Source of the DNA: Amborella trichopoda
Lineage: Eukaryota; Streptophyta; Magnoliopsida; Amborellales; Amborellaceae
Length of the DNA: 64,000 bases
Direction: 5' to 3'
NCBI RefSeq assembly: GCF_000471905.2
Contig: NW_006494931.1
Location: 4,084,730-4,148,729, forward strand
How positions within the stretch are numbered: the stretch's first letter is position 1; the number at the start of each line of letters is the position of its first letter. The translations under genes and the position numbers were made by a program. The notes beneath the pieces were generated by a model. The model searched no databases. It saw only the letters and a list, made by a program, of their open reading frames with translations, and had not been told where the DNA came from. Positions 1 through 9,574 of the stretch are shown here, piece after piece.

Positions 1-100
1 TAACGTAAACGTTAACTTAACTTTTAACGTTTTTACTTTTACGTTACTTACCGTTAACGTTTAACGTTAAACGTAACGTACGTACCGTACGACGTAGTAG

Positions 101-102
<2 letters not shown>
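1..102. repeat. Low-complexity TAACGT-type sequence at the window edge
   Basis: The first ~100 bases are almost entirely overlapping variants of TAACGT, ACGTTA and TTTAACG with no fixed period, running into GTAGTAGTAGT and then the GT tract. On the RIBA sense strand this is intron downstream of exon 3. It may be a degenerate microsatellite or a low-quality assembly edge; the sequence alone cannot decide. Confidence 0.6.

Positions 103-172
<70 letters not shown>
103..172. repeat. Compound (GT)21(GA)14 microsatellite
   Basis: About 21 GT units are followed directly by 14 GA units. On the RIBA sense (minus) strand this reads (CT)n then (AC)n and starts within six or seven bases of the exon 3 splice donor at 179-174. 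Confidence 0.97.
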
Positions 173-173
<1 letters not shown>

Positions 174-179
174 CATTAC

Positions 180-401
180 CACTGAAATCGTAAAGGCTGT
201 AGAAAGCTTCTCTTCATTCTCCCTGTGGCTAACCATCAATGGAAGTTGTAGCCTCTCAAGAGCATCTTCTTTCATAGATACACAGACGATCCCTGTTCCA
301 TGTTTTACGATAAAAGCCATGGCTTCTGGGGTTACCAGTGACGCAGCCATTATAAGATCCCCCTCATTCTCCCTGTCCTCATCATCCACTACAATCACAA
401 A
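180..401 (-). CDS. RIBA: RIBA coding exon 3 (core of DHBP synthase domain)
   Basis: Seventy-four codons follow the acceptor TTTTTTCAG and start FVIVVDDEDRENEGDL. The exon also holds the conserved TPEAMAFIVKHGTGIVCVSM and the HRENEEKLSTAFT stretch, and ends after Val in front of donor GTAATG, where the family continues DAKHGTTTG. The next exon is outside the window. Confidence 0.95.
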
Positions 402-3400
402 CTGAAAAAAGTAACCAATATAAATTAAACAATATGTACAGAACGTGCAATAATTGGCACACCAGAATCTTTTCTTCATCACCAAAACATTCCAACAAAA
501 TTTCAGTCATGCCAGTTAGGTCCTTTCTCTGTTCTATCCCAGCAAAACACTGAGCAAGAGAAAAAAAAATGCAACAAATTATACATCAATGCCGCTTTTG
601 CCTCAAAAAGTGGAAGAGTGTGGAAGGAATATAGATGAAAGTTTTTTTTTTTTGAGAAATGAATATGGGTGAAAGTTTTAAAAACAGAATCAAAATTTGG
701 AAGGGTAGTAGACATTCTTGTCATCTGATGCATCCATCACTCGAGCATCACAGAAAAAGTTTGATCTTATGTCATTTGACACTTCTCTCTGGAACTGAGT
801 TTTAGCTTATTCTATAAATAACAATATTGCTTAGGATTAAGGCTTGGGCTTGACTAGTTAAGGTGTTGACAATTGCAACATTGTGGCCCAAATTTCTATT
901 CTATCACTGAACTACCAAAAAAGAAAAAAAAAGGTTCATTTCTTGTCAAAATATCCCAAGATATACAAAATCATGTGTGGCACCCATCTTTTATCACTCC
1001 ATTTAGATGAATAGACTTTCGTTACATGGATTGCACAAAAACTTCTCTACTGTTTATGCAGTCATTGTATAATACTACATCTAGACGTAATTCATGTGCA
1101 TAACGGTAATCCATTAAACAAGTGATGGAATTGCACATTTCCAAAAACAAGAGGTTGAAATGCTTTTCGCCATTTTAAAAATATAACCATAGTCCACAAT
1201 GTGTGTAGCATTCGATTGAAAACATAAGACCCACACTGACAAAGAGATAGCTCAAAATCCTACTCAAGAACTAATGCATCCTAGAGTATTGTTCTTGAGT
1301 ATCTAGATAAGAGAGACGAGCTCAAAGTTTACAAGAGAAACCGCAAAAGGGCAAATTAGTCTTGAGTTTATCATTTTATGCCTTTATTTCTTTTTTGAGT
1401 CTTTTTATTTACTTAGGGGCATAAGTAGTAATTTTGAGAGTATTTGATGTCCTTTTATTCACTTAAAGTCTTTATGATTAACCATGATTAGATTAGATGG
1501 ACGGCCATGATTAAGTCTTGTTTAGTGTTTTCTTATATAAGAGATGTACTCAAGGGATCATGTTATGAACTTTATTAAAAACCCTATAGCAGCAAATGCT
1601 CCTTTATCTCTAGTTTTTGTATCTTTCTCTAATTTTGGATCTTCCCTATCTTCTTCTTTGCTAACCCTAATTTCAAGCTACTAGGTCTACACTAGGTTTG
1701 TATCAGAGCCCGACGATCAGTAAGGACGGAACTGTAGCACAATACTGGTGCAATAGCACATACTATAGAACATATTGTATGTAGCAAGTTACCGTAAAGC
1801 AATACTGTAACATCGATTTTTGTGCCCTAGATCAACAACCACGCCTCAACACAGAGGAAAAGGAGGAAAAACGACAATCATAAATGCCTTTTTGATGCCA
1901 GTTCACGAGAGGGGATTGCAGATTTGAGGAGTTTGGATGAAACTCTAAGTAGATAAAAATCCATAAATCCCTTCCATGATCAAGTTCCAAGGAGAAAGGT
2001 AGTTGACCGTATGAATAGGGATAGTAGGAGGTGGCAAATCGGTCTCAAGGTTGAGATTCCTGAGTGTTATGGAAATCTATTCAAGGACAAGCATGGAGAA
2101 ACTTTGTTCTCATCAAAGAAAGACAAGCTTAAAGTACAAGACGAACCCCATAAGGGCAAATTAGTCATTGAGTTTATCCTTTTATGTCTTTTATTTATAG
2201 ACCCGATTTCTATGCGGCCAAGCCCGCAAATGTAGAAATGCGGGCCTCTTAATAAATCTATTTTTGAGATGGATTTTAAGACTTAAATTTTTAGCACATG
2301 TTATCTCTAACATGAAGATCATGAATTTGAAAAAATAAATCATTTTTAATAATAATTCTAGTAAGAAAACATTTGGACCGTTAGTTTCCATTGTTTTTAG
2401 ATGGAACACCTACTTGCATCTATCTTTAAGATGGTTGCTTTACACTTTCTGGACCGCCTATGTAGAAATGTGGTCCAGACCGCATGAAACAATGTTCCTT
2501 TATTTATTTCATGAGTCTTTTTATTCACTTAGGGGCATAAGCAGCAATTTCTAAAGTCTTTGATTTTTTTTCCACTTAAAGTCTCTTATAATAAATGGCC
2601 ATGCTTACATTAGATGGATGGCCAGGGTTAAGTCTTGTTAGGGTTTTCTTATATAAGGGATGTACTCAAGCATAATGGATGGTCATGTTATGAACTTTTA
2701 TTCAAAAAACCTAAAGCAGAAAGTGCTTCTTTTACCTCTGGTGTTTTTAGTCTTTCTCTATTTTTGGATCTTCCCTATCTTCCTCTTTGCTAAAACCCTA
2801 GCTGAAGCTACTAGGTCTGCACCAGGAACAATGTATCTAGATTACACAACAAGAAACTGGACAGCATAACAAAGTAAGAGTGAGATAGTATCTCAAAGAG
2901 ATGGTTCCCAACCACAACCTCTTTCTTAAGGAAGTACCATTACATTGGTATTTTTTTTTTTTTTGAGGAATTCCATTACATTGGTAAAAATAAAAACAAA
3001 AAACATCACCATATATCGTAAAACAATAGAGCCCCATGTTTGAAAGTAAATACAAAAGGAAATTGGTAAAAGAAATACCGTTTTAAATTGTCATGGGTAT
3101 CAAAAACAGTTTCTGACCACCACTATTCCATTTTCCATGCATCTAAAAAATCTAGAACCTTAAAGGGTGGGACAGCAGGCATGGAACAGCCATATATACC
3201 ATAATTACTACAGTATATATAAAAAGGCAAGACAGAAAACATCAACATTTCTAACTCGAGCATTAGTTCATGAATATGTTGGATAATATGAAAGAGAGCA
3301 TTTTTCAGTGTTTCTTGTCCGAGGTTTATGTTCATGTAACATTTGGCAGTTGTGAAATTACATAAAACATCGCAATTTTCATTATGTTTCATAACAGCCA

Positions 3401-5583
3401 ATGAACTCCATGATCATCCCCCCCCGCCCCCCCACAACCAAAAAAAATAAAAATAAAAAGTAACAGAAAGGTAAGAAAGAAAGCTAAGCAACCAAACTGA
3501 CCTTCCCTTGGCGTATATCTTCAATAGCTTCAGGAATTGATGAAAAACCTTCTGATGGGCAGTCCAAATCTCCATCACTGCTATCCTCAAAGAATTCATC
3601 AACACGTGGAGTGATCTCAGCTGCAACTGTTCCAAATGCTGATGTTGCATTTGTAAGCTGCATCTCAGCAGAACATTCTTCATTAAGAATTGTGCTTTTC
3701 TCAGAGAACAATTTCTCTTGAGGGTTAGGAAGACAGTTGCCTTCGCCAGCCCTTTTCAGTGTCTCGACATTGCACCTAATAGTGGAGATTGACCCATTTT
3801 TTGTCTTTAATCTCAAGTTTCCATTCGATGAGTTGATGAAATGTGAGCCCCCAATTGTAGCGAAGGTTCTCTGGACACTGACGAGTAACACAAAGTTGGT
3901 CAAAGAAGGATGTGTTTTGATAATCAAAACTAGTACACCTACTACTACCAATTTCTGCACTATTTTTGCATAAATGAACACATACAGTGCAAGTGCAATA
4001 GTTATGCCATTTTAAGGAAAAAGAAATCTAATCATGTCAATACACATTGCTGTAAGAGCTGAGAGTTTAGCCAAGTCTCTAGTATGTAGAACAGTTAGAG
4101 GGTTGGGTTACTGTACAATTGTTAAACAGAATATGGGTAAATAATCACTCGGAAGGTATCATTTGCTAGAATTCAATGAAGGTATCATTTGCTCAAAATC
4201 AATATAGAAGGAATGGGTAGTGAAAGATACATATAATATGGACAAGACTTTGGGAAGTAAATAATTGCTCAGTTTGCCAGGACCGAAGAGGCATTAACCA
4301 ACAGGCATGAATGTGCAGGGGCAAGCAAGTAATGTTACCCAATTCCATTTGTTAAGAAAATTTCAAAAAAGAAAAAAAAAAAAAAATCCATAGATCAGAT
4401 TAACAAATCTCAAGTGGCAACAAAGCAATTAGGGAAGTAGATCTAATAGGAGGTTGATTAATTGCCTAATTAAAATAACTAAGAAAGCCAAAAAATGAAA
4501 TAACAAAAATGTGAAGCTGCTTCAAAGGTTTTCACATTAGCATCAGAGGCCAGAGCATATGCAGCACTGAGTCTCGGGGACAGGGTCCTGAAGATCCTTA
4601 CATTGCGTTACCTTTTCCAAGTAAGAGTAATTAAAGATCCCTTTCTGTCAGGACATGACAAACACCTCAAGAAATAGAAAGGAAAGTTACCAATAATGGG
4701 AAACAAGTTCAGTTGATCAAATCAAATCATTGGCATAACAAATCATGCCCTTCTAATCCTCTCAGAGTTGAATAATGTTGGACTTATTTTTTGATAGAGA
4801 TTAAGGCAATAGACTTCATTTTTCTGCTAATTGAAAATTTCAGACTACTAGATATAATATTGAGAGAAAAAAAAAAAGAGGTTTTGTTGATGTTCGCAAA
4901 AACTAGTCATTGGCCACATATGCATAGCAAATAGATCACAAAAGCACACCCTAATAACCAAATCCAATTTGTTAGAATTGCTATCAACAAAAATTACATA
5001 TTTTCCAAATGGCAAAGATACATTACTCACATTCAAAGGGTTGATCATGGCATCCATATTTTCAATTTACTTCAGCTAAGAAACCTTATGTTTATAATTC
5101 TTAATAGGTAGCAAATGATCATCTTCTATATAAATAGGAGATTGGAGTGCATATAAAACCTAATACAGTTTGTCCACCCTTCAAAAAGAAATTCAGGTAC
5201 TATAACATTAAAATCCAGAAAGGGAACTTCAGAAACCTCAAAATATGGAACAAACGCAGACAAAAAAAAAAAAGGGAAACCTAGATTGCAAACATCCTTC
5301 TAAACCATTCCCAATTCTCCTGAGCATCCAGAGAAAAAATTTACCAAAAGAAAAAAAAGAATTTGACACAGAAATTATGGATAATACAAGGTTATGTGGG
5401 CAAAAGTTCATCCCAATCAGACAAAACAACATTCAAATGAACATTTATTCATCATAGAAACAAGATAAGAAGAACAAAATATTAGGGAAAAAAGCAAATG
5501 AAGAAGATGACTTACTTCAGGCGCGGGATCTCAAAAGTTGGGCAAGAAAGAGTGCGGGAGCTCATCCCTCCAAACTGAATCAT
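180..5583 (-). CDS. RIBA: RIBA, bifunctional DHBP synthase / GTP cyclohydrolase II, 5' part (three exons)
   Basis: Plastid riboflavin-pathway enzyme. Its N-terminal RibB-type domain turns ribulose 5-phosphate into 3,4-dihydroxy-2-butanone 4-phosphate; a C-terminal RibA domain opens GTP. Only the transit peptide, linker and first part of the RibB domain are here: exons 5516-5583, 3502-3877 and 180-401, about 222 codons. Introns (3878-5515, 402-3501) have GT donors and AG acceptors and the joins keep frame (phase 2, then phase 0). Diagnostic residues are FSSIPEAIEDIRQGK at the end of exon 2 and VVDDEDRENEGDLIMAA at the start of exon 3; the acidic DDEDRENEGD motif is the metal and substrate site of RibB. 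No stop interrupts the model. The remainder (rest of RibB, all of RibA) lies left of the window. Confidence 0.93.
1290..1696 (+). repeat. 5' LTR of the intronic miniature element
   Basis: Starts near TGTTCTTGAG and ends near CTACACTAGG, directly before the tRNA-Met-like primer site. It aligns with 2105-2190 plus 2509-2830. It includes TTCTTATATAAGAGATG (about 1530-1547), a possible LTR TATA box that is also present in the second copy. Confidence 0.75.
2105..2830 (+). repeat. 3' LTR of the intronic miniature element, interrupted by a MITE
   Basis: Second copy of the LTR: TGTTCTCATC at 2105 to about CACCAGGAACA at 2830. It matches the 5' copy on both sides of the 301-bp insert at 2199-2499, proving the insert is later than the LTR element. 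Confidence 0.75.
2199..2499. mobile_element. 301-bp MITE nested in the 3' LTR, TTTATTTAT target duplication
   Basis: The 9-bp TTTATTTAT flanks the insert at 2190-2198 and 2500-2508, and the first LTR copy lacks the insert. Both ends hold related stem-loops around the core TATGTAGAAATG: GCCCGC...GCGGGC near 2223-2246 and GGACC...GGTCC near 2451-2476. A 9-bp duplication suggests a Mutator-type or, if 8 bp, a hAT-type non-autonomous element. No coding capacity. Confidence 0.7.
3418..3433 (-). other. Uninterrupted G-run near the RIBA exon 2 donor
   Basis: The plus strand has C8-G-C7; on the RIBA sense strand this is G7-C-G8, about 68 nt into intron 2. Fifteen Gs with one interruption could form a G-quadruplex in the pre-mRNA. 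Homopolymer length may contain sequencing error. Confidence 0.6.
3502..3877 (-). CDS. RIBA: RIBA coding exon 2
   Basis: The acceptor CAG (3880-3878) precedes one base that completes the split codon, then 125 codons. The exon holds the variable Ser/Glu-rich linker and ends in the conserved GFSSIPEAIEDIRQGK. The donor GTCAGT at 3501-3496 is less canonical than the exon 1 donor. Translation continues openly upstream of the acceptor, so the in-frame join with exon 1 is the main support for this boundary. Confidence 0.88.
5516..5583 (-). CDS. RIBA: RIBA coding exon 1 (transit peptide start)
   Basis: ATG at 5583-5581 opens 22 codons beginning MIQFGGMSSRTLSC, rich in Ser/Thr/Arg and poor in acids, as expected of a chloroplast transit peptide. 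The donor is GTAAGT at 5515-5510, leaving phase 2. A second in-frame ATG six codons on (MSSRT) resembles the usual start of RIBA proteins and could be the real start; the first is chosen because it is upstream and in frame. Confidence 0.8.
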
Positions 5584-5840
5584 TTCTTTCGTAATCCTAT
5601 CCCCTCTCCCTCTCGACCCACTCAGGCAAACAGATATCAACCGGAAGCCAACTTAATCTTCAGAGAAGTCTACAAGAGATCTGAAAGAACCAATTCTATA
5701 CACGTAGAGAGAGAAAGAGAGGTAAAATTAATAGGAGATGAAGAAACCAGAAAGAAGGAAAATATGAAAGAGAAAGAGAGAGTACTATGATAAAAGAGAA
5801 GCAAGCATCTCCTGCGTCCACGGACATATATATATACATG
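5584..5840 (-). promoter_or_regulatory. Probable RIBA 5' UTR and core promoter
   Basis: Upstream of the ATG on the minus strand is a CT-rich leader (GA-rich on the plus strand, about 5700-5790), usual for plant 5' UTRs. A run of TATATATATA at about 5826-5836 is a plausible TATA box, which would put transcription start near 5795-5800. An additional upstream UTR intron cannot be excluded. Confidence 0.5.
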
Positions 5841-6060
5841 CAAAATTTTTGAAGAAAGAAGAGTTTGGTTGCATGTCGTTTGTACCTAATTCATGGAGCA
5901 ATGGAATCCTTATCTCTGTGAGGAGATTCAATGGATTTTACGAAACGGGTAGCTTCGCCCTTTCGTTCCGCTCTCTTTCTTTGACTTAAACAGGAGGCGG
6001 AGGCGTGGGTCAGAGGGAGACGCGAGGAACGAGAGGCGGATAAAAAAAATGGTGCGGTTT

Positions 6061-6422
6061 GTATAGAGCCGAGGCTCTAAACAATCAAAGTAAACCGAAC
6101 CTTCGAATAGCGTCCAAAAATGTGGTTCCTGTACAGATTTATATGTTAACTTTATTTTTTATTTTTAATTATAAAATTTAAATTTTTAAAATTACTGTAG
6201 ATTGAGTAGATATGTGAAAATTTGAAAATATTTAAAATTGACGGTCAAAAAATATGTTACTTGATGCACTATTTCAAAAACTTAAATTTTATTTTTTTCT
6301 CATATTTGTACATCTTGATGTCAAAATGATCAATTTTAGGATATTTGAGCATCAAATTAACTTTTCTAATGAAATTTTTGAGATGAGTTCTAATTTGATT
6401 GTTTAGAGCCTTGGCTCTATAC
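6061..6422. mobile_element. 362-bp MITE upstream of RIBA
   Basis: Terminal inverted repeats of 29 bp (6061-6089 and 6394-6422), starting GTATAGAGCC, differ at one base. Each repeat contains its own short palindrome (GAGCC-GA-GGCTC). The interior is AT-rich and non-coding. The outermost TA could be a TA target duplication with the terminus at TAGAGCC; longer duplications are not obvious. It lies about 0.5 kb upstream of the RIBA start codon. Confidence 0.85.
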
Positions 6423-6555
6423 TAACTTTTTCTATACTTTCCGTAAATAAAAAAAATAAAAAATAAAAGAACAATGGAAAAGAGCGAGGGAAAGGAGGAA
6501 AGAAAAAGGCAATGAGTGCGGGTCCGGAAAGGACGTTGAGGGATGACCGCTCGAA

Positions 6556-6930
6556 ACTTCCTTATTCTTCCCATTACGGGGACGCCGCCTCCCGTTCAAT
6601 TAAAATTTAACTTAAATTTTAATTTTAAAGTTAAATTAAAATTTAAAACGGACCATTACAGTTTCCCCAGTAAGTAACACGTGCTATGCTATCTAATGAA
6701 AAATTATAATTTTTTTAGGTAAAAAATGTAAAAAAAGTATACCTTCCTTACTCTTCCCATTACGGGACGCCGCCGCCTGTTTAAGTAAAATCCAAAGCCG
6801 TGGACATTTCAAAGTGAAATTAAAACTGACAATCAAAATTTTACTAGTAAGTAGCAAGTGCTTTGAACATGATTAAAAAATATTGACTATCATATGGAAA
6901 ATCATAACTTCTTTTTAAGGTAAAAATGGA
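6556..6930 (+). repeat. Two diverged tandem copies of about 185 bp
   Basis: Copy 1 (6556-6740) and copy 2 (6742-6930) share TTCTTCCCATTACGGG(G)ACGCCGCC, AGTAAGTA-CA-GTGCT and an A/T-rich TTTTTAGGTAAAAA end. Copy 1 additionally has an internal inverted repeat around 6599-6645. No coding capacity. Confidence 0.75.
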
Positions 6931-7129
6931 AAAAAAAAAAAATACATAGATCACTTAATTTAACTAATAGGAAAATTTATATTTACCCTCTCATGAAGTT
7001 AAAATAAATTTTAGAAAAAATTATATAAATATCCATTTTATTTTTTGTTATTACTTAAATACCGAAATCTTTCCATTATTACACATAGGTCCGTTTTTTC
7101 CACTTTGTAATGTTTTTTTAAAGACCTAA

Positions 7130-7535
7130 CTACCCATTTTCGGTTTTTCAAAAACCGAAATTTTTTATAATTTTTTAGTTTTTGCAAAAACCAAAAACCC
7201 ATATTCTGCATTCTAGTAACTTGATGTGTTCTCTTTGAATTAACCACAAGAAAATATTATATTTTCGATTTTTGAAAAACTGAAATTCGAATGTTTAGGT
7301 TGTTCAAAAACAGAAAACTCGTATTCTGCATTCCAGTAAGTTGATGTGTTATGTTTGAAAATATAAAATTTTCGGTTTTTAAAAAATCGAAATTTGAATG
7401 TTTTCAATTTTTCAAAAATCTTTGAATTAAACATAATTTTTTATTTTTCAAAAACCAAAAACCTTATATTTTCGGTTTTTGAAAACCAAAATTCTAATGT
7501 TTTCGGTTTTTCAAAAGCCGAAAGCTCGTATTCTA
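7130..7535. repeat. Cluster of short hairpins of the TCGGTTTTTCAAAAACCGA type
   Basis: At least five imperfect copies of a 20-bp palindrome (TTTCGGTTTTTCAAAAACCG and variants) occur near 7138, 7260, 7370, 7465 and 7502. They are embedded in longer units that also repeat CTCGTATTCTGCATTC-AGTAA-TTGATGTGTT (about 7200 and 7320). No ORF. Confidence 0.8.
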
Positions 7536-7740
7536 AAAATCACTGAGTTTACTAAGCTGGAGTTCCACCCATATTTTAATGTTTGTGCTTCTAAGTTGGG
7601 AACCATGTCTAGCTTTGGGCATTGTTAACATGAGGGAAATAGACATCACAAACTCTTGAGGCGTGTTTGATAACTAGAAGCAAGTTCATGAACTATAAAT
7701 TGGAAGTTCTTCCTTGCTGAGAAGATAGAAGTTGTTGTAA

Positions 7741-7890
7741 GAAGTTCCTGGTTTCTGTGTTTGATAACCTCCTAAGAAGTTAAAGAAGTTCCTGGTTTCT
7801 GTATTTGATAACCTCCTGGAATGTTAAGTAAGTTCTAAGTACATGTATTTGATAACCTGCAGAAAGACTAAGAAGTACTCGATATTTGTA
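7741..7890 (+). repeat. 44-bp tandem repeat, about 3.5 copies
   Basis: GAAGTTCCTGGTTTCTGT and TTTGATAACCTCC recur at 44-bp spacing (7741, 7785, 7829, 7873), decaying to the right. A looser copy of GTGTTTGATAAC occurs near 7664. Non-coding. Confidence 0.85.
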
Positions 7891-8790
7891 TTGAATTAGT
7901 TGTAGAAGTAATAGGCAAGGTGTACAATGTTAAAATTGATACCTGAATATTATTTATTTATTGAATTTTTAGAATTATATTTTTGGGATAAAATATCAAT
8001 TGAAAGTAAAGTACATTGGATTGAGAGAGTGTGTGTGTGTGTGTGAGTTTTATTGATGAATGAGATAACCATTCTAGAGAGCGAGATATTTGTACAATAA
8101 TTGAAGCAGATTTTGCATGATAAACTTTATTGCACCTTAAAACTGAAGCAGTCTGTAGACAATGTCAAGCACAACCTCAATTCAATATTGTGTACCAAAT
8201 CACTACTTTCCTAATTAACTGTTTTAAATAGACATCAATATATTTTCTTGACTATTATGGGTATACAATTTGTTGAGTCTTTTTAAAATTATGAAGTGAA
8301 ATAGGTGTTTAAATCTCAAAAGTAGGTAGTCAATGACTTTCTTCTTAAACCGAATACAAACTCTCTCTCGCTCTCTTACTATTTCTCAGACACACTCATA
8401 TCTATCGCAGATCATGGTAATTATGGATTTGGTTTCCTGTATTCTATTGGACTATGCTATAATAGCTTCAGCACAACATACAAATATACATGCACAATTC
8501 ATGCATCCATATGCATGCAGTAAGAAACCAGCTCATTTAACAATAACCTATAATAGCTTGAACACTACTTAAACATAAATTCACCACTGATGCATCCATA
8601 TCCCATCCTAAAAAACATATCTCATTTAACAATAAAATAACATTGTTGTTTGTCCCACACTATTCCCATCATTAAAAAAAAGATTTAGACAACAATTAGA
8701 ACTTTAATGAAAGCAAAGACTAGATGCTTAGGAAAACAATCTTGAGATGCCGAGATGCCTTGAGGAAAACATCAATACCTATTTCTTCCC
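7891..8790. other. AT-rich intergenic DNA, no gene seen
   Basis: Contains a short (GT)n tract near 8030-8045. ATG-started frames here are short and have no recognisable domain. I see no RNA gene or regulatory motif I can support. Confidence 0.6.
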
Positions 8791-8796
8791 TGTTCC

Positions 8797-9140
8797 ACAT
8801 GGCTTCAATCCGAAGCATCCGTGCCAAATATCTTCTCCAATTCGTTGAAGTATACAGGCAAAGATTTGCCTTTGTACTTTGTCACATAAACTCATGAAAG
8901 GAGAACACACGTATGTATTGAATTTGTGTGAACATTACACCTAAACTTGCAAACCACAAAGAAATAGACAACAAATGTGTTTCAACTCATCGCTGTACAC
9001 TAATCACATGTGGCTGGTTCGACAATCACCATTCGATTAGCCTTATCCCAACCAAAATCCGATTGTCTCAAGATGTTTCTTACGAGCAATAATTTCATGC
9101 AACGGTTGTATAGTAATATAATGCAACCATCTTCAAAAAC
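8797..9140 (-). pseudogene. Myb/SANT-like domain fragment of transposon type (decayed)
   Basis: On the minus strand, about 9140-9009 reads LLVRNILRQSDFGWDKANRM, and 8887-8797 reads YVTKYKGKSLPVYFNELEKI followed by FGTD. This is the order and character of the plant Myb/SANT-like family found in harbinger-linked and domesticated genes, whose typical features are FGWD...M followed downstream by a K-P-Y...L..IFG.D block. The two blocks are in different frames separated by about 120 bp of frame-broken sequence. No start codon or neighbouring transposase is visible. Recognition is by eye, from short motifs. Confidence 0.45.
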
Positions 9141-9229
9141 CAATATTACGGCCATTTGTTTGATTCATGCAGCCAAGACCACGGTGTGGGTCACCATGTG
9201 GATGACACTGCATGGGGAATAAGTCTGTA

Positions 9230-9560
9230 GATGTGAATTTGACTCCATGAGGATAAAATGGTTAAGATTAGCAAGGGGCTCAGATGCGAAAATCAACTTC
9301 ATTAGGGATAATGGGAACAGGTGTGGGTCCCTTATAGGTAAAAAATGGTACCCGACTCCTAGGTGTGAGGCAGACCCACTGGGGGTTGCAGTGGTACTCC
9401 ATTAGGGATAATGAGCTGCAGTGCAAGTATGACTCTTACTGGGGTTGAGAAGTCATGGCTTGAGTAGAACGACCTAGGTACCACTCCGCTGAGGATAACA
9501 GGTCACGGTCAGGGTGCAACTTCACTGGGGATAGTAGGAATGGGACACGCACGGCTTTTA
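9230..9560. repeat. Degenerate repeats around GGGGATAATGG in element A
   Basis: Near-copies such as CTTCATTAGGGATAATGGG, CTCCATTAGGGATAATGAG, CTCCGCTGAGGATAACAGG and CTTCACTGGGGATAGTAGG recur every 50-120 bases. Reverse-complement relatives (TTATCCCTAGGGAATT, ATCCCCAGTGGAGTT) occur in element B at 37190-37600. Confidence 0.65.
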
Positions 9561-9574
9561 CCATGGGGCATGTG

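Larger units (their letters stand above)
1290..2830 (+). mobile_element. Miniature LTR retrotransposon (TRIM/SMART-like) inside RIBA intron 2
   Basis: Two direct repeats, about 1290-1696 and 2105-2830, share long blocks, for example GGGCAAATTAGT, CACTTAGGGGCATAAG and GGATCTTCCCTATCTTC. Just after the first repeat, TTGTATCAGAGCC (1698-1710) resembles the initiator-Met tRNA primer site of plant LTR elements. The roughly 400-bp interior has no long ORF but around 2010-2080 encodes RRWQIGLKVEIPECYGNL, resembling the start of a gypsy gag core. The second repeat is longer because it holds a 301-bp insert (2199-2499). The element is sense-opposed to RIBA. LTR ends are approximate; a GTAT repeat may be the target duplication. 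Confidence 0.8.

Noticed and set aside
103..405. Plus-strand frame starting with a Val/Cys repeat and then continuing over RIBA exon 3
   Set aside because: It is the antisense shadow of RIBA exon 3 joined to the GT/GA microsatellite.
5565..5583. Two separate start codons as two transcripts of RIBA
   Set aside because: Both ATGs are in frame six codons apart; nothing in the sequence shows distinct transcripts, so it is noted only as start uncertainty.
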